Part shown: in pieces, positions 1 to 11,741 of the stretch
Layout of the letters: each line of letters begins with the position of its first letter
How positions within the stretch are numbered: position 1 is the stretch's first letter
Origin: Pogostemon cablin
Lineage: Eukaryota; Streptophyta; Magnoliopsida; Lamiales; Lamiaceae
Assembly: GCA_023678885.1 (NCBI GenBank)
Contig: CM042966.1
Coordinates: 21,962,028-22,026,027, forward strand
Length of the DNA stretch: 64,000 nucleotides
Reading direction: 5' to 3'
Program-made: the position numbers and the translations under genes
Notes under the pieces: model-generated
Database searches by the model: none
Told to the model about the DNA's origin: nothing
The model's input: only the letters and a program-made list of their open reading frames with translations

Positions 1-661
1 GAGAAACATAAAGAAGCAAATGAATGAATATTTGGCTGTCTTACGCTCTCTTATGCCAGAATCTTATGTCCAAAGAGTAAGAAATTCATATATGTCATTA
101 AACATTTTAATATATTTGAATAAACCAACACTAATTACTCCAAGTCTCCATCAAATTCAACTCAAACAACTATTTATTATTAAACCATCCCACAAATAGT
201 TGGAACTTAGGATTGGTGAAAACAACACCCTACTTCAATCACCCAAAGATAGGAGTACCACTCTGTCATAAAGCTAAAATTCAAAGCTATCTAAACATGA
301 TTTTGCACCAAACAAGCATATCTTTAGATTACACATATTGACTTAGATCAGTAGAAATAAAAAATAATTATCTACAATTTCTAATAATTTCTCACAACGA
401 AGATGATTTGCCATTACGGTTCACTACCCATCACTCAAAATAGATACCCATATCAGTTCAATAATCATCTTAAATAAACAGCCAAAAAATCCTCAACAAG
501 CATCCACAAAGATCACTAGAATAGAAAATTATGAATGAACAAAGCAATTCCTAAGGTAATTAATTCACTTTCGCATTTTCCTCCCCCGACCCATCTTAAA
601 ACATTGAAACAAGTCACGAAAGCCAAATTTTACAACACTGTTTTACAACAGCATCAAAATG
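1..661. other. AT-rich intergenic sequence
   Basis: No reading frame, tRNA or repeat structure that I recognise. The base composition is typical of plant intergenic DNA. It abuts a GC-richer patch on its right. Confidence 0.4.
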
Positions 662-1162
662 CTACCATTGATTGAAAAAGCCCTGATGATCAGTCGATGG
701 GCAACTGACGAAATAGGCATGGGCCTGAAATTGAATCCAGGGATGGCGACGCAAGCCATTAGCGGTTGAGAGGCAGGGCCATCGGTAGCCGATCAACACA
801 ACCCCGTCGGAATCAGCCGAGACGCCGCCACGAAGAGAGAGACGATTTTGGGTAGAACCTGCTTCATCGCCACCCTGCCATCTCTCAGTGCCGAAAGCTT
901 GCTGCCAACATCGAAAATAGGCTGCTAATTGAAAACGAAATAGAACCGATGAACAACGTCGGCAAGAAACTGAAACCAATATTGATTTAGAGGATTGGAT
1001 TTGTTGTCTGATGTATTGCGAGGCGCCACGAAGAGAGGTTGAAGCCCCTTGATAGGGAGAAGAACCAGAGTAATTTGATGGCCGCTGGATGATTGCTACG
1101 GTAAGAGACGGCGGTGAAATGACAGGGGAGAAGACCGCAGCACTGGATCTGCGGCGACGCAC
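662..1162 (-). other. GC-rich patch with a 166-codon minus-strand frame, doubtful gene
   Basis: The stretch from about 660 to 1440 is clearly richer in G+C than its surroundings. The minus strand holds an open frame of 166 codons that starts with four arginines and is rich in Ser, Arg and Gln. I recognise no domain, signal peptide or family. The frame could be a first exon or 5' leader of a minus-strand gene whose remainder is missing, a captured gene fragment, or chance. The plus strand has a shorter frame at 1183-1377 of similar low quality. I do not assign a function. Confidence 0.15.
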
Positions 1163-1780
1163 AGCCGCTGGTTGGGAAATCAGTGACGGCGGAGAAGGGG
1201 ACTGACCTAAGTAGGCCGATGGAAAATCAAATCAGACGGCTGCAATCTAGGGCAACGGGCAAATCTCCACTGGCAGGATCATCGACCAAGTCGGCGGACG
1301 GCACGGTGACGAAGTCGGAGACAACGACTGAGAAATTCTATATCAAAGAAGAAATTTTTAGGAGAATTTGGATTTGAGAGTGGGAAGAGAGAGCTCCTAA
1401 CCAGCATCAAAGAAAACGACGGAGTGGGGAGGGAGAGATCGTGGAAGGGCAATTTGGTCCACTTGCGATTGATTCGTGTACCTATTAGTATTTTCGTTTT
1501 TTCTTTGTATCTAACAGCAAATAAGCTCCAAAACTTGTATTTGTGGATAATAAATCCAAAAATTAATTATGGAGTAAAACTAATTGAGCCTAAATAAATT
1601 TAAAGAAACTTATTAATAAGTGAGTCTTGTGCAAGACCGTCTCACGGATCCTATTTCGTGAAAGGATTATCTATCTAACTAAAATAACTCTCTAATTAGC
1701 CGCTAATTAGGAGAACTTCACGAGCTGAATGATATGTTAATTAAGGAAAAACGAGAGGCCGAAGTCAGTACAATTACATA

Positions 1781-1892
1781 TAATAAATACTCCACAAACG
1801 GAGCAATCAAAGAAAAGCACACCTATCTAGATGTAATAATAAATACTCCACAGGCGGAGCAACCAAAGAAAAGCACACCTATCTAGATAGCA
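1781..1892. repeat. 56-bp direct repeat, two copies
   Basis: Two nearly identical units start at 1781 and 1837. Each holds an ATACTCCACA word, a CGGAGC word and an AAAGCACACCTATCTAGAT segment. It lies just before the LINE-like frame. Confidence 0.7.
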
Positions 1893-2067
1893 AATGCTGA
1901 AAAGTAATTACATGCATAATTATGGAGTTAACCAAGCCATCAGTAGAAGGTCGGATTCCGTTGAAGATCGCTTCGTTCCGAGCCTTCCATATGAGGAAGA
2001 CGCTTCCATAAAGGGCAAGCGTCCATTTTCTCCTCTCACGAACATGCAGATGCCTGTCTTTGCTCAC
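1879..2067 (-). pseudogene. LINE (non-LTR retrotransposon) C-terminal fragment
   Basis: A 62-codon minus-strand frame carries the pattern L-Y-x-x-V-F-L-I-W-K-A-R-N-E-x-I-F-N-G. This matches the tail after the reverse transcriptase zinc-binding region of plant LINE open reading frame 2 proteins, where W-K-x-R-N-x-x-I-F is typical. Reverse transcriptase and endonuclease parts are absent on either side, so this is a short relic. Family assignment rests on this one motif. Confidence 0.4.
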
Positions 2068-2089
2068 GAGATTTAGAAAAGAAGGAGCC

Positions 2090-2990
2090 GTTGTATTAAT
2101 TGCGCTATCCCTCCTTCTATCCTTTTATTTTGTTTCTCTTTAAAAATTAAATTTAAATAGATTTTTTATAAACAATATATTATTCTTTTATTATTAATGG
2201 TTTCAAACTTTCACATACTGTATTTTAATCTTATTTTTATTAATTAAATATTTTAATTTTTTGATTATCAGATATCGCTTTATATTATAATTATTATTAT
2301 TTTTTATTCATTTTACGAATTGTTCATAAAATAATTTATTTGAACGGTTGTCACTTTTTATTAGAATTGCTATTACTTTTATTTCATGAATGTTATCCCA
2401 AAAATTATTCATAAAATTATTCAATTGGACGATTATCAATTTTCATTAATTTAATCACTTTTTATTTAAGATGTTATCACTTTTTATCCTTCCTATTAAT
2501 TACACAAAAAATATTTCAACCGTTAAGTTATCACTTTTCACTAATTATGGAGTATCACTTTTTATTAAAATTGTTGTCACTTTTTTATACATTCTATTAA
2601 TAATTAATGAAACAGTCAATTGGAAGAATATCATTATTTAAGATTATCACTTTTCATTAATCACATATAACTTTTTATGAAAAATACTATCACTTTTTAT
2701 TAATTATGTATCACTTTTAAAAAATGAGTATGATTTTTTTTTTATAAATTTAAATACCCAAATTAAAATAGAAAAAGAATTCAAAACAAAGTCAGTTTTT
2801 TTTTAAGAAAAAGAAAAGATTTTAATTTTTAAAAAAAACTATTATTTTGAAAATCAAAATGAAATAAAAATAAAATACAGAAAAAAGCAGCAAACACACC
2901 CCTCTTTTATTAAACTAGCAATCATAACCCGATATGGTTGATGTTTAATTAATTTATTTTTATTTATTTATTTATTTTTACATATACCCC
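2090..2990. repeat. AT-rich sequence with degenerate TATCACTTTTTATT words
   Basis: Between about 2210 and 2730 the word TATCACTTTTTATT and close variants recur many times at irregular spacing, alternating with AATTATTCATAAAAT-type words. This is a decayed short-period array of the kind found inside asterid MITEs. There is no coding content. Confidence 0.5.
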
Positions 2991-3170
2991 CTCCATCCTA
3001 AAGATTCTTAAGGTTCTTATTTTACTATTTTGGGTGTTAACTCCAAATGTATCAATTTTCTTCTTTAAGTAAAATGGTCCCACATATAACACACTATTCA
3101 CTACAAATACAATTACCCACTACATATAAAAAAACTTATTAATTCTCGTGAAAAAGAATTGTTTGTAGGG
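2989..3170. repeat. Partial Stowaway-like MITE
   Basis: It begins with a CCCCTCCATCC-type terminus and holds the internal words CCCACATATAACAC and CCCACTACA seen in the complete Stowaway copies further right. No matching opposite terminus is visible, so it is truncated. Confidence 0.4.
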
Positions 3171-3568
3171 TTTTAAAACCATGAATAGTGTGTTCTATGT
3201 TTGTTTTGAGTTTTTGAGTATGATAGGTTTTAACTTTATATCAAATCAATGTATTAATATATTTAAAAAGTTAAATGAGAGAGGAGAGATAAAGAGATAA
3301 AATATATTAATTGAGGAGAGAGAATGTAGTAGTTTTATAGGGGTGATTTTTAAAATTTGGTGTGGGTTTTGAAAATCAAAACCTGGGTTTGAAACTCGAA
3401 AACGAGCATTGCCTTAAAGTAGGCGAAAAAATTATCACATTATAATTTTATGAGATAAGATAAGATGTTCGAAAATTGATTAAATTATTTAAAGGGTTTG
3501 TAATTTATTTAAATTATTTAAATAATTTGAAATTTTTTTGATTAAAATATTATTTTAAATGTATTATG

Positions 3569-3590
3569 TATATATATATATATATATATA
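3569..3590. repeat. TA microsatellite
   Basis: An uninterrupted TA dinucleotide run. Confidence 0.85.
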
Positions 3591-3689
3591 CTATCTCTGG
3601 TCCGATAATAATTTTTACCTAAAAATGTGGAGTAATTATTTATAACGCATTGCATAAATTTTATAGAAAATGTAGAAATAGAGATGGCA

Positions 3690-4200
3690 ATGAGTAAGGT
3701 ACCCGCTTATTTTGGATACTCAAATTTATATCCGTTTAAATATTAATTACCTGTATTCGTACCCCTCTCATTTTAAATTAATATTTTATTAAAAATTAGT
3801 ATACTATTATTAATTAAATATAATATAAAATCTATTATTTAATTTTGTAGTTCCTTAAAAGTGTTAATGTTGTACTATACATTATTATGTGCATAAATTT
3901 TAAAATAAACAAAAATAAAAAGTTCGAAGTTATAGCATGTAAGAATAGGCAACGAGCAGGGTACCTGCATTTTTTTGGGTACTTATATTCGTATTCGTTT
4001 ATTAAATACCCATATATATACCCGTCCTGTTAAAAAATTTTAGTATTATCATACCCGTACCCGTCTCATACAAATTTATCAAAACTTGTGGGTTACCCGT
4101 ACTCATTTAATATTCATTTATTTTATCTATATTTATATTTATTTATTATTTAAATTAATACTTTATTAAAAATATTTTATTATTAATTAAATATAATATA
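3690..4200. repeat. Two diverged copies of a GGTACC-containing AT-rich repeat
   Basis: The words AAGGTACCCGC and AGGGTACCTGC, about 260 bp apart, are each followed by a run of Tyr/Pro-type low-complexity DNA with ACCCGTA words and then by the same TATTAATTAAATATAATATAAAAT segment (near 3806 and 4177). Two direct, diverged copies. Confidence 0.5.
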
Positions 4201-4390
4201 AAATTTCTTTTGATTTTGAATTAATTATATTTTAGACAATGTTTACAATTAAAATAAATTTTTAACATAAGAAAATATTTTGGACAATAAAATTAATAAT
4301 ATACAAAATAACTAAAATATTAAAACAATAAAGATAGAGATTGTGTAAATGTATTCATGTTAAAAACAAAACAAAATATATTACTTTTGA

Positions 4391-5290
4391 CAATAAATTT
4401 TAATTAATAATTTAGATATATGAGTTCATATAATAAAAAATAATTTACCTTTAAATAGAAATTTAGAAAATAATTTAGATATATAAAAAGACAATAAAAT
4501 AAAAAATATATAAAATAAAAAAAATATTACAACAATATAGATAAAGATTGTCCAAGTTATGAATTCACGTAAAAAAAATAAAATTACTTAGATATATAAA
4601 TAATCGATTGACATATATATATATTATGAGATTCCAAGAAAATGAATGGATGAGATAAAATAAAAAATAAAATAAATGGATGAGATGTTGTTAAAAATTA
4701 GTAATCAGAGATGAGATGTTACAATAACTAATGAAGGACCAAGATTTAATATTACTAAGCTAAATTAGGTAGGTTAAAATGAAAGGAAAAAATTTGGTCT
4801 AATTTTGACTATTAAAGTGTGTTTTACTTTAAACAATAAATTTCAATTAATAATTTAGATATATGAGTTCATATAATAAAAAATAATTTACCTTTAAAAA
4901 GAAATTTAGAAAATAATTTAGATATATAAAAGGACAATAAAATAAAAAATATATAAAATAAAGAAAATATTACAACAATATAGATAAAGATTGTCCAAAT
5001 GATATTATGAATTCACGTAAAACAAATAAAATTACTTAGATATATAAATAATCAATTGACATATATATATATATATATATATATATTATGGGAGGCCAAG
5101 AAAATGAATGTATGAGATAAAATAAAAAATAAAATAAATGGATGAGATGTTGTTAAAAATTGAAAATCACAATCAAGAGGTGAGATATAACTAATGAAGG
5201 GTAAATATTTAATATTACTAAGCTAAGTTAGGTAGGTTAAAATGGAAGGAAAAAATTTAGTCTAATTTTGACTTTTAAAGTGTGTTTTAT
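4391..5290. repeat. 443-bp tandem duplication
   Basis: Copy 1 runs from about 4391 to 4830 and copy 2 from 4834 to 5290. Both hold the same order of landmarks: CAATAAATTT, GATATATGAGTTCATATAAT, AGATTGTCCAA, a TA run, AAATGAATG and AAGTGTGTTTTA. Copy 2 has a longer TA run (about 5062-5088) and small indels. No reading frame. Confidence 0.8.
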
Positions 5291-6425
5291 TATATAAAGA
5301 TACACACCCCATTAATATATAATTAAAATATATATTATTAAAAATTCTAAATTACCCTTAATTTATTAAATACACACCTTCTATATATATTTATTAAATA
5401 TATATTTTATATACACCCTTTATTCATTAAATTTCCTTTAATTCGTTGTATACACTCCTTTTTCTTTCTTTAATTCTTCTTCTTCTTTCTTCTTCTCTTT
5501 TTTTTTTTTTTCACAAAATGTAGTTATTTAGATTATAGATAAGCTAAACTATCATCATGAATATTAGATTATAAAAAATAAATATAGCTACTTGAGAGTG
5601 TTGAAACTCCGTATAATATTAAACAAAAAATATATCCATGGATGCATTGCTAACATGCATACATACATACACCTATGACCTATGTCCATGGAAGCCCTCT
5701 TGCTGCAAGAAGATATGAATACCTTTCATTAGCTTTCTTGAAATCAAGAGTAGAGTCAAAGCCTTAGATTGGCTCTAGAGGCCCATCATGCTGGAAATGG
5801 CTTTGCACATTCAGATAAGGAGCTTCTTTATTACATCCTGCAACATAATTCGATATTTAAATTCGTTGAAAAGTTTGACATGATAATAATACCATTTCCA
5901 AATACATTCAGTTGTTGTATATGCGATTTCAACTCACAAAACCAGCAATAGTTGGTCTCGTTGCTTAAATGAAACGAACAACCTTCAAAAACATGTACAA
6001 AGTCGATATCACACGAATAAAGGTTGTATACAATCTAGGTAAAAGATTTATTATCAGCACGAAAGACAACAACTGCTGGATATTCTAAGCAACCAAGTGG
6101 TAATAGGACTTGCAGATTTGTCCGTCTCTACCCGTCTATGCATTGCTGCAATCTCTTCCACTAATCGTCGACAACATTTTCGCAGGAATTTTAGGGTATG
6201 AAAGAACTGGAGTTGAGTTGACGAAGAAAAAGATGCAGTGGAACAATATCTGAGGGTGGGTATAATCTAAAAAATAAGGGTGTGTATAATTTTAAAATTA
6301 AAAGGGATAAATATGGGTTTTTAGGGGGTGTGTATATAATAAAATTAAAATTTAAAATTTTAAATGGGAGTGTGTATTCAATAAAAGTTTGTATTTAATA
6401 AAAAGGGGTGTGTATTTAACAATAC
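5291..6425. mobile_element. Putative 1.1-kb non-autonomous DNA element
   Basis: The left end has ATACACACCCC-type words repeated through about 5455. The right end (6250-6420) has the inverse GGGGTGTGTAT repeatedly, giving foldback-like arms. The core (about 5690-6240) is more complex in sequence and holds a 60-codon frame (5769-5951, plus) that matches nothing I know. No target duplication was located. Confidence 0.4.
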
Positions 6426-6611
6426 TCCAATTTAATTTAATTAGATTATATACAATAGCACGAATTCTTTAATTGGCTCAAAAGGGATCCGTCTCACGTA
6501 AGGAGATCAGTGAGACGGTTTTGCACAAGTCTTTGTCTTTATGAATACTATCAATTAGAAAATCTAAAAATTAATTATAAAAAGAAAATAAATTAAGTCA
6601 TATAATATATA

Positions 6612-6818
6612 TTCCCTCCTCCGGTCAAACAATACCATTTTTTTGCAAGTAAATTAAGGAATATTATTATTTTATGTAAAGTAGATAGGTGTATTAGAGA
6701 GATGTGATGAGTAGTAGTGTGCCATTGGTGGATCCTTTTTACTAAAAGAGGAAAATATTGCAACTTGAACGGGACACCCAATATAGTAAAATGATGTTAT
6801 TTGGGTGGACGGAGGGAG
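6612..6818. mobile_element. Stowaway MITE (TA target)
   Basis: The left terminus TTCCCTCCTCCGGTC and right terminus GGACGGAGGGAG are inverted, and the element is bounded by TA on both sides (6610-6611 and 6819-6820). Its internal words match the other Stowaway copies in the window. Confidence 0.75.
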
Positions 6819-6929
6819 TATATCTTTAGGCAAAGAGTAGAATAGAACAGGTTTTTTTTTTCAAAATTCATACAACCGGACTTTGTAAAGCAAATGGGTC
6901 AGATTTTTAAAAATATGGGTCAAGCTTGA

Positions 6930-7760
6930 ATTGGATTTCCTTCACGCGCTGTGCACACAATCTTCTTCAATCCACAACAATCAACCGCAGTTACCGCACC
7001 ACACTTCCTCATGTAAATTGGCTTTTCCGACATGGGGTGATGGGTTCACTTTCTGGCATCAGTCCTAAAACGGGGGCAGAGAAGTGGTAGATCCACAGCG
7101 GAGTGCACTTGGCGATGAGGACAACGATTGGGCTCGGTGGATTCCCGTTCAGTGTTAGAGAAGTGGCAGATCTGCTTCAAGTCGCCACGGTGCAGTAACA
7201 GATCCACTGAGCCATTACCGTGCTACCCACCACCAGGTGCTGTCGGAATCCTTAGAGTGTCGTCGCCGCCTTCAGCCCTCCTCCGAAGCCCATCACTGAT
7301 TCTACTATCCGTCGCTCAACCGAGCACCGGCTGCTATTTCGTTTGTCGCCATCACCACCGGAGTTTTTTAGTCACAAATCACTTGGCAAAAAAGGCGCCG
7401 CCATCCTCAATCCCGTCGCGAAGAATGCTGCCTCTGATGGAGTTTACTTTAAGCCACTTCTTGCAAGTTCGCTACCCATTGCAGAAAATGGGAACCATCT
7501 TCTCCTAACTCAGACTTTGCATCATACGTCGGCTGATTTTTTTTTGGAGAAACTCATGAAATTGACCAGAGAAAAGGGATGGAATTAAATTTGGGAACAA
7601 ATTCTTGGGTTGAAAATTGAAAAACTCCCTTTATGTTTTCTTATTGTAGATAATTTTATGTACCCAGAGTGGTGAATATTGATACTACAACGTTAGTCAC
7701 TGATGCTGCTACTGCAATATTTGAAGAAGTTGGTGTAGTGCAGCTACTGGAGTTATAAAA
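6930..7760 (+). other. GC-richer, gene-like patch of unknown identity
   Basis: Composition shifts from AT-rich flanks to mixed sequence. Two overlapping plus-strand frames lie here: 7128-7508 (126 codons) and 7343-7588 (81 codons). The second reads as ordinary protein with balanced composition (pattern G-N-H-L-L-L-T-Q-T-L-H-H), but I recognise no family. A CAG at about 7667-7669 followed by an open stretch to a stop near 7758 could be another exon. It lies upstream of the Pumilio relic in the same orientation and could be the 5' part of the same decayed gene, though nothing links them directly. Confidence 0.2.
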
Positions 7761-8174
7761 GTGTGTTTAAAGTTTTTTGTGTGTTTTACCATACAGTAGC
7801 ATGCATTCAATTTATGATTAGAACTCTGTTATTTTGCTTTTCTGGTCAAGTGTGTTGTAGCTCTACAAATTTATATTATTTGATGCTTATATTTTTTAAA
7901 TCTTCATAATATTCTTGTTTTTTCAATTTTATTGTTTTTCTGTATTTTTCATTACCTTTTGGGAAGGAGGTAAGGATTCTATCTTAATTATGTTGGAGGA
8001 GATATGTGTCTTGAATCTTGATGCTATTGTGAAATGATTCCACTTTAATTCCAAATTCATTTTAAAATACGAAGTTAAGTATGGTAATACTATACTTTAT
8101 GTTTATTCAAAGGACCTTATAAGTATGAATAATTATCTATTTACGTCTTTGTAGTTGCAGGCTGATAATAGTTT
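7761..8174. other. AT-rich spacer
   Basis: No feature seen apart from T-rich runs. It leads into the tandem array. Confidence 0.4.
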
Positions 8175-8770
8175 ACTCTTTTAGGTTACACTTCTCTATT
8201 AATTGAATTTCTCTTTAATTTTATATTCGAATTTTAGAAAATAAAATATTGTTATGTTTGAATAACATCGTTTAGGTTACTTTTTTCTATTAATTGGGTT
8301 ACTTTTTAATTTCATATTCGGATTTCAGAAACTAAAATATTGTTCTATTTGGTTAACATCTTTTAGGTTACTATTTTCTATTAACTGGGTTACTCTTTTT
8401 AATAATTTGGATTACTCATAAATTTCATATTCGGATTTCAGAAAATAAAATATTGTTCTATTTGATTAACATATTTTAGGTTACTCTTTTATATTAATTG
8501 AGTTACTCTTTTTAATAATTTGGGTTACTATTTAATTTCATATATTTGGATTTCAGAAAATAAATTATTGTTCTATTTGGTTAACATCTTTTAGGTTACT
8601 CTTTTATATTAATTGGGTTACTCTTTTTAATAATTTGAGTTACTCTTTAATTTCATATTCGGATTTTAGAAAATAAAATATTATTTTATTTGGTTAACAT
8701 CTTTTAGGTTACTATTTTCTATTAATTAGATTACTCTTTAAAATGATTTGAGTTACTCTTTAATTGAAAC
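8175..8770. repeat. Tandem array with 91-bp and about 113-bp monomers
   Basis: The landmark TAGGTTAC/TAGGTTACT recurs at 8182, 8273, 8364, 8477, 8592 and 8705, giving spacings of 91, 91, 113, 115 and 113 bp. Each monomer also holds ATTGGGTTACT, a TTCATATTCGGATTT segment and an AAATATTGTTCTATTTG segment. The longer monomers carry an extra TTTTTAATAATTTG(G/A)GTTACT subunit, so the array grew in two stages. Confidence 0.85.
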
Positions 8771-9060
8771 ATTGAAATAAAAACATACTAAAGATTAAAC
8801 AACCAACAATGTTGAAGGTGATTTAAGAAAGTGAGGACCAATATCAGGCTAAATCCCTAGCTGACTAGATTTCTCTTCGAAATTAATTAAGTCACTATTT
8901 CTAATAAATAAGACCACTCTATGAAGAATTAAGTTGTATGCAATCATTAAGTTGATAGATCACTCTATTAGAAATAATTAGATTACTCTTTTGAATAAGT
9001 TGGATCACTCTTTCGAATTAATTGGATCGTTCCATAGTTCATTATTTTGTAAATTGATAA
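8771..9060. repeat. Degenerate continuation of the GTTACTC repeat
   Basis: The words GATCACTCT, GATTACTCTTT and GGATCACTCTTT recur irregularly between about 8880 and 9040. This resembles decayed monomer pieces of the array on its left. Confidence 0.4.
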
Positions 9061-9062
9061 AT

Positions 9063-9823
9063 CATTCAATTGAACTCATCAGGAAGGCGCGGAACACGAT
9101 TCATGCCAACATATTGACATAGATTTTATCTACAAAATTGGTGTTGCTTATAATTGATGATGAAGCAAATTCAGTGATTAGAAACTGCTTCCTATATTTC
9201 GGACATGATCCCAATCAGGTAGCATTTATGTATCAAGATTCACTTCATCATCTCTTATTACATTATGGTACTAACTTTGCTTGTAGATATTGTACGATGA
9301 AGTAATACATCACTTCCAAGAACTGGCCATTCATAAAATGGGATGCATGAGAATATACAAGTAGCCATTGAGAAAACTGAAGGTGCTACAAAAACAAATC
9401 TTCTAAATCAGATAATGGACTCTGCTGTAAACCTGGAAAAGGATTAATACGGGTAGAGAGTACTTCACCACACCACACCACCCTCCATTTCTTTCTCATC
9501 AGATCAGCCTTTTTTTTCTAGGACTCACGTCGTTCAGGCAGTTCTTGATCATCGAGAGATGCCAGTTAGTGAAGAGAATGTGGAAAAACTAGGAGGTCAT
9601 CTTGTGGAACTAGCAAGGAATAAAAAAAGGGTGCCATCTTGTGAGGAAATGCATGCAAGTTTCGAAGGGTGCAATTATGAGAGTGGAGGAAATACTCTGC
9701 ACTCTTAAAGTTGATTTGACACAACTTACAGAATATAATGCTGGAAAATCTATGATTCAAATGACATTAGATAAGAGTGAGACTAAGGTAATTAAGAAGC
9801 TAGTCATATACTCTACTGCATAA
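9063..9823 (+). pseudogene. Pumilio-family (PUF) RNA-binding protein pseudogene, 3' part with introns
   Basis: PUF proteins bind mRNA 3' UTRs through repeats of about 36 residues. Four degenerate repeat cores can be read: S-V-I-R-N-C-F (9165-9185 area), G-C-M-x-I-Y-K, Y-G-T-H-V-V-Q-A-V-L-D (across an exon junction) and G-C-H-L-V-R-K-C-M (about 9630-9660). Three exons fit: to 9218, 9287-9452 and 9522-9823. The introns 9219-9286 and 9453-9521 both have GT-AG borders and join in phase, the second one inside a glycine codon. Lesions: TAG at 9120-9122, a frameshift with TAG near 9362-9366, TAA at 9445-9447, and an indel in the A run 9622-9628. Retained introns argue for DNA-level duplication or transposon capture, not retroposition. 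A full PUF domain has eight repeats, so half or more is missing upstream. The last exon runs 60 codons past the final indel to a stop at 9821-9823. Confidence 0.6.
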
Positions 9824-11520
9824 TCAACACCACATCTTATTAAGATGGTGTATGTTTTCACACCAATGTCCTAAATTTTGAGTAGTATGGGAAAGCATCA
9901 AGAAATTAAATAAAAAATGCTATTACAATAGGTGAATGCGAAACAACATTCTGTAATCATCACAACATTTGACATCACAAGTACATAAGCCTCCCCCTTC
10001 TCACAAAAATTAACCAATCGCCAAAATATATTCACAAACACTCGTACACATCCCCATATTCAGAAACACACATACACATTATAATGTTATCCATTACAAG
10101 TAGAGACAAAATATGGCATAAAGATTTTTTTTCTAATTTATGTATAATCCTTCTTATTATAATAGAAAGTTTGGAATACGATGATTTAATATTAGATTCA
10201 TGATCGAAGGCAATAAATGTATATTGAAGTTCTCCTTTGGGCGATACAACAATGTACAATCATAATCATAATGATGCTCGCACATTTAACATAATTTGAT
10301 AATTAAACATATCCATTAAAACTATTTTGTCATCTTTGACATACAAAACAGTTAAACATAATATATTAATTATCAATTTATCACATTCATGAATTATAAA
10401 GACTAGACATCACTTTGGGTGAATTTAAAGTCTTATAATTATAAAAATTTTAACGACCCATATAATAATTCTCTTTATTCAAGAATCATATAAATATGGG
10501 AAATTAAAATTTAATAATACGATTTCTCTTCATAAATCTTTCAGGTCAGACCACCTTGGTGATTAACAGCCCATCGTTAAATGAATTTAAATCTTAAAAT
10601 CATTCATTATAATCTTATCAAAGATTTTCATAATAGATTTCACTCAATAGAAAATTGAGTAATAATCAAATCATTATTATCCCACATAAAACCTTGATCA
10701 TTTATCATAATACATTCATGCAATCATAATAGAGATAATGATTTTTTTAATCCCACATTATAACGAATTGCTTTCATAACATATCTGACACGTTAAGGAT
10801 TATAATACATCATGAGTAGCTAAACACATAAATTAGATTTCATTAAAGCAAGCTACTTATATATCATAACATAAGTCTATACCATAATATCTAATAAATT
10901 TCATAATTTTGATTTTATCTTTATCAACATAAAATTCTACATTAGGATATCACACATTAAGCATACAGTCAATTAATGTATACACAACATCAAATTACAA
11001 TTATGTCAATAATTGGGCATTAGAATGCGCCACGTCAAGCCATATTATGAATTAGGCAGATTGATTTATTTAATGTAATTAGTTGTCATTATTCTTAATA
11101 AGTCATTAAGGAAAATCAATACACTCTCAAAATTAAAGGGAGTTTCGTAACCTTATATTAAAAATTACATGCTGACATAATTAACTTCCATAATCATTCT
11201 TTAATTGTTAAGTCCCAAAAACTAAATAGGACAGTTAACATCCTCTTAATATGGTAATCAATTATTTCTATTATATTGTCATATAGCATCAATTCATACA
11301 AAATCTAATTATATTTATTAAAAAAAATTTCACGCAGACAACGTCAATACTTCTATTATGTACAGAAGTAGCTTAATCATAATTTTAGCAATCACACTTG
11401 AAAATTTTTAAGTCATGAATTAATCAATTAATATCATAATGTGAAAAACCCCTTTGGGTATTGTCACGGAAAATTATGTGATTAATAATTTGATGAAAAA
11501 TCATGAGACCCAAAACTATA
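9824..11520. other. AT-rich sequence, probably retroelement non-coding interior
   Basis: No convincing reading frame. The sequence to the right ends in a primer-binding-site-like word on the minus strand, which suggests that at least the part near 11.4 kb is leader sequence of a minus-strand copia-type element. Nothing else identified. Confidence 0.3.
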
Positions 11521-11531
11521 CTCTGATACCA
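11521..11531 (-). other. tRNA-iMet-type primer binding site of a copia-like relic
   Basis: The minus strand reads TGGTATCAGAG, the standard plant copia primer site complementary to initiator tRNA-Met. An LTR end (minus strand ...TTTACA) would lie two bases away at 11534. To the right is an AT-rich stretch with a splice-donor-like GTAAGTC on the minus strand near 11630. No second LTR and no gag-pol frames are visible, so this is a fragment. Confidence 0.45.
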
Positions 11532-11741
11532 CATGTAAACATAAAATTAACATAAGTAATTAATTTATTAATTGACATGGATCTTGGATCTTCATAATTT
11601 TCACATCTCATAAACACGATTAGAAGACTTACCTTGATATGTGGTTAATGGAGTTTTTCATTTGATATGTTCCTGCGGGAACTGATTTCTCTTTCCTCAC
11701 CCATATCTTTATGGTACAATTGATTAGTCATTTTGTAGTAG

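Larger units (their letters stand above)
1626..6529. mobile_element. Putative composite DNA element with 20-bp inverted termini
   Basis: The left terminus CTTGTGCAAGACCGTCTCAC (1626-1645) is matched in inverse at 6510-6529 with one mismatch. Short GTCTCAC/GTGAGAC hairpin words lie next to each end. Such termini resemble a MITE-like repeat common in asterids, but no clean target duplication is visible. The 4.9 kb between them holds several other repeats, so the pair may instead be two separate MITE copies in opposite orientation, or one MITE opened by insertions. Confidence 0.35.

Noticed and set aside
8182..8770. CRISPR-like regular spacing
   Set aside because: Whole monomers are similar, with no unique spacers and no cas genes; this is a plant minisatellite.
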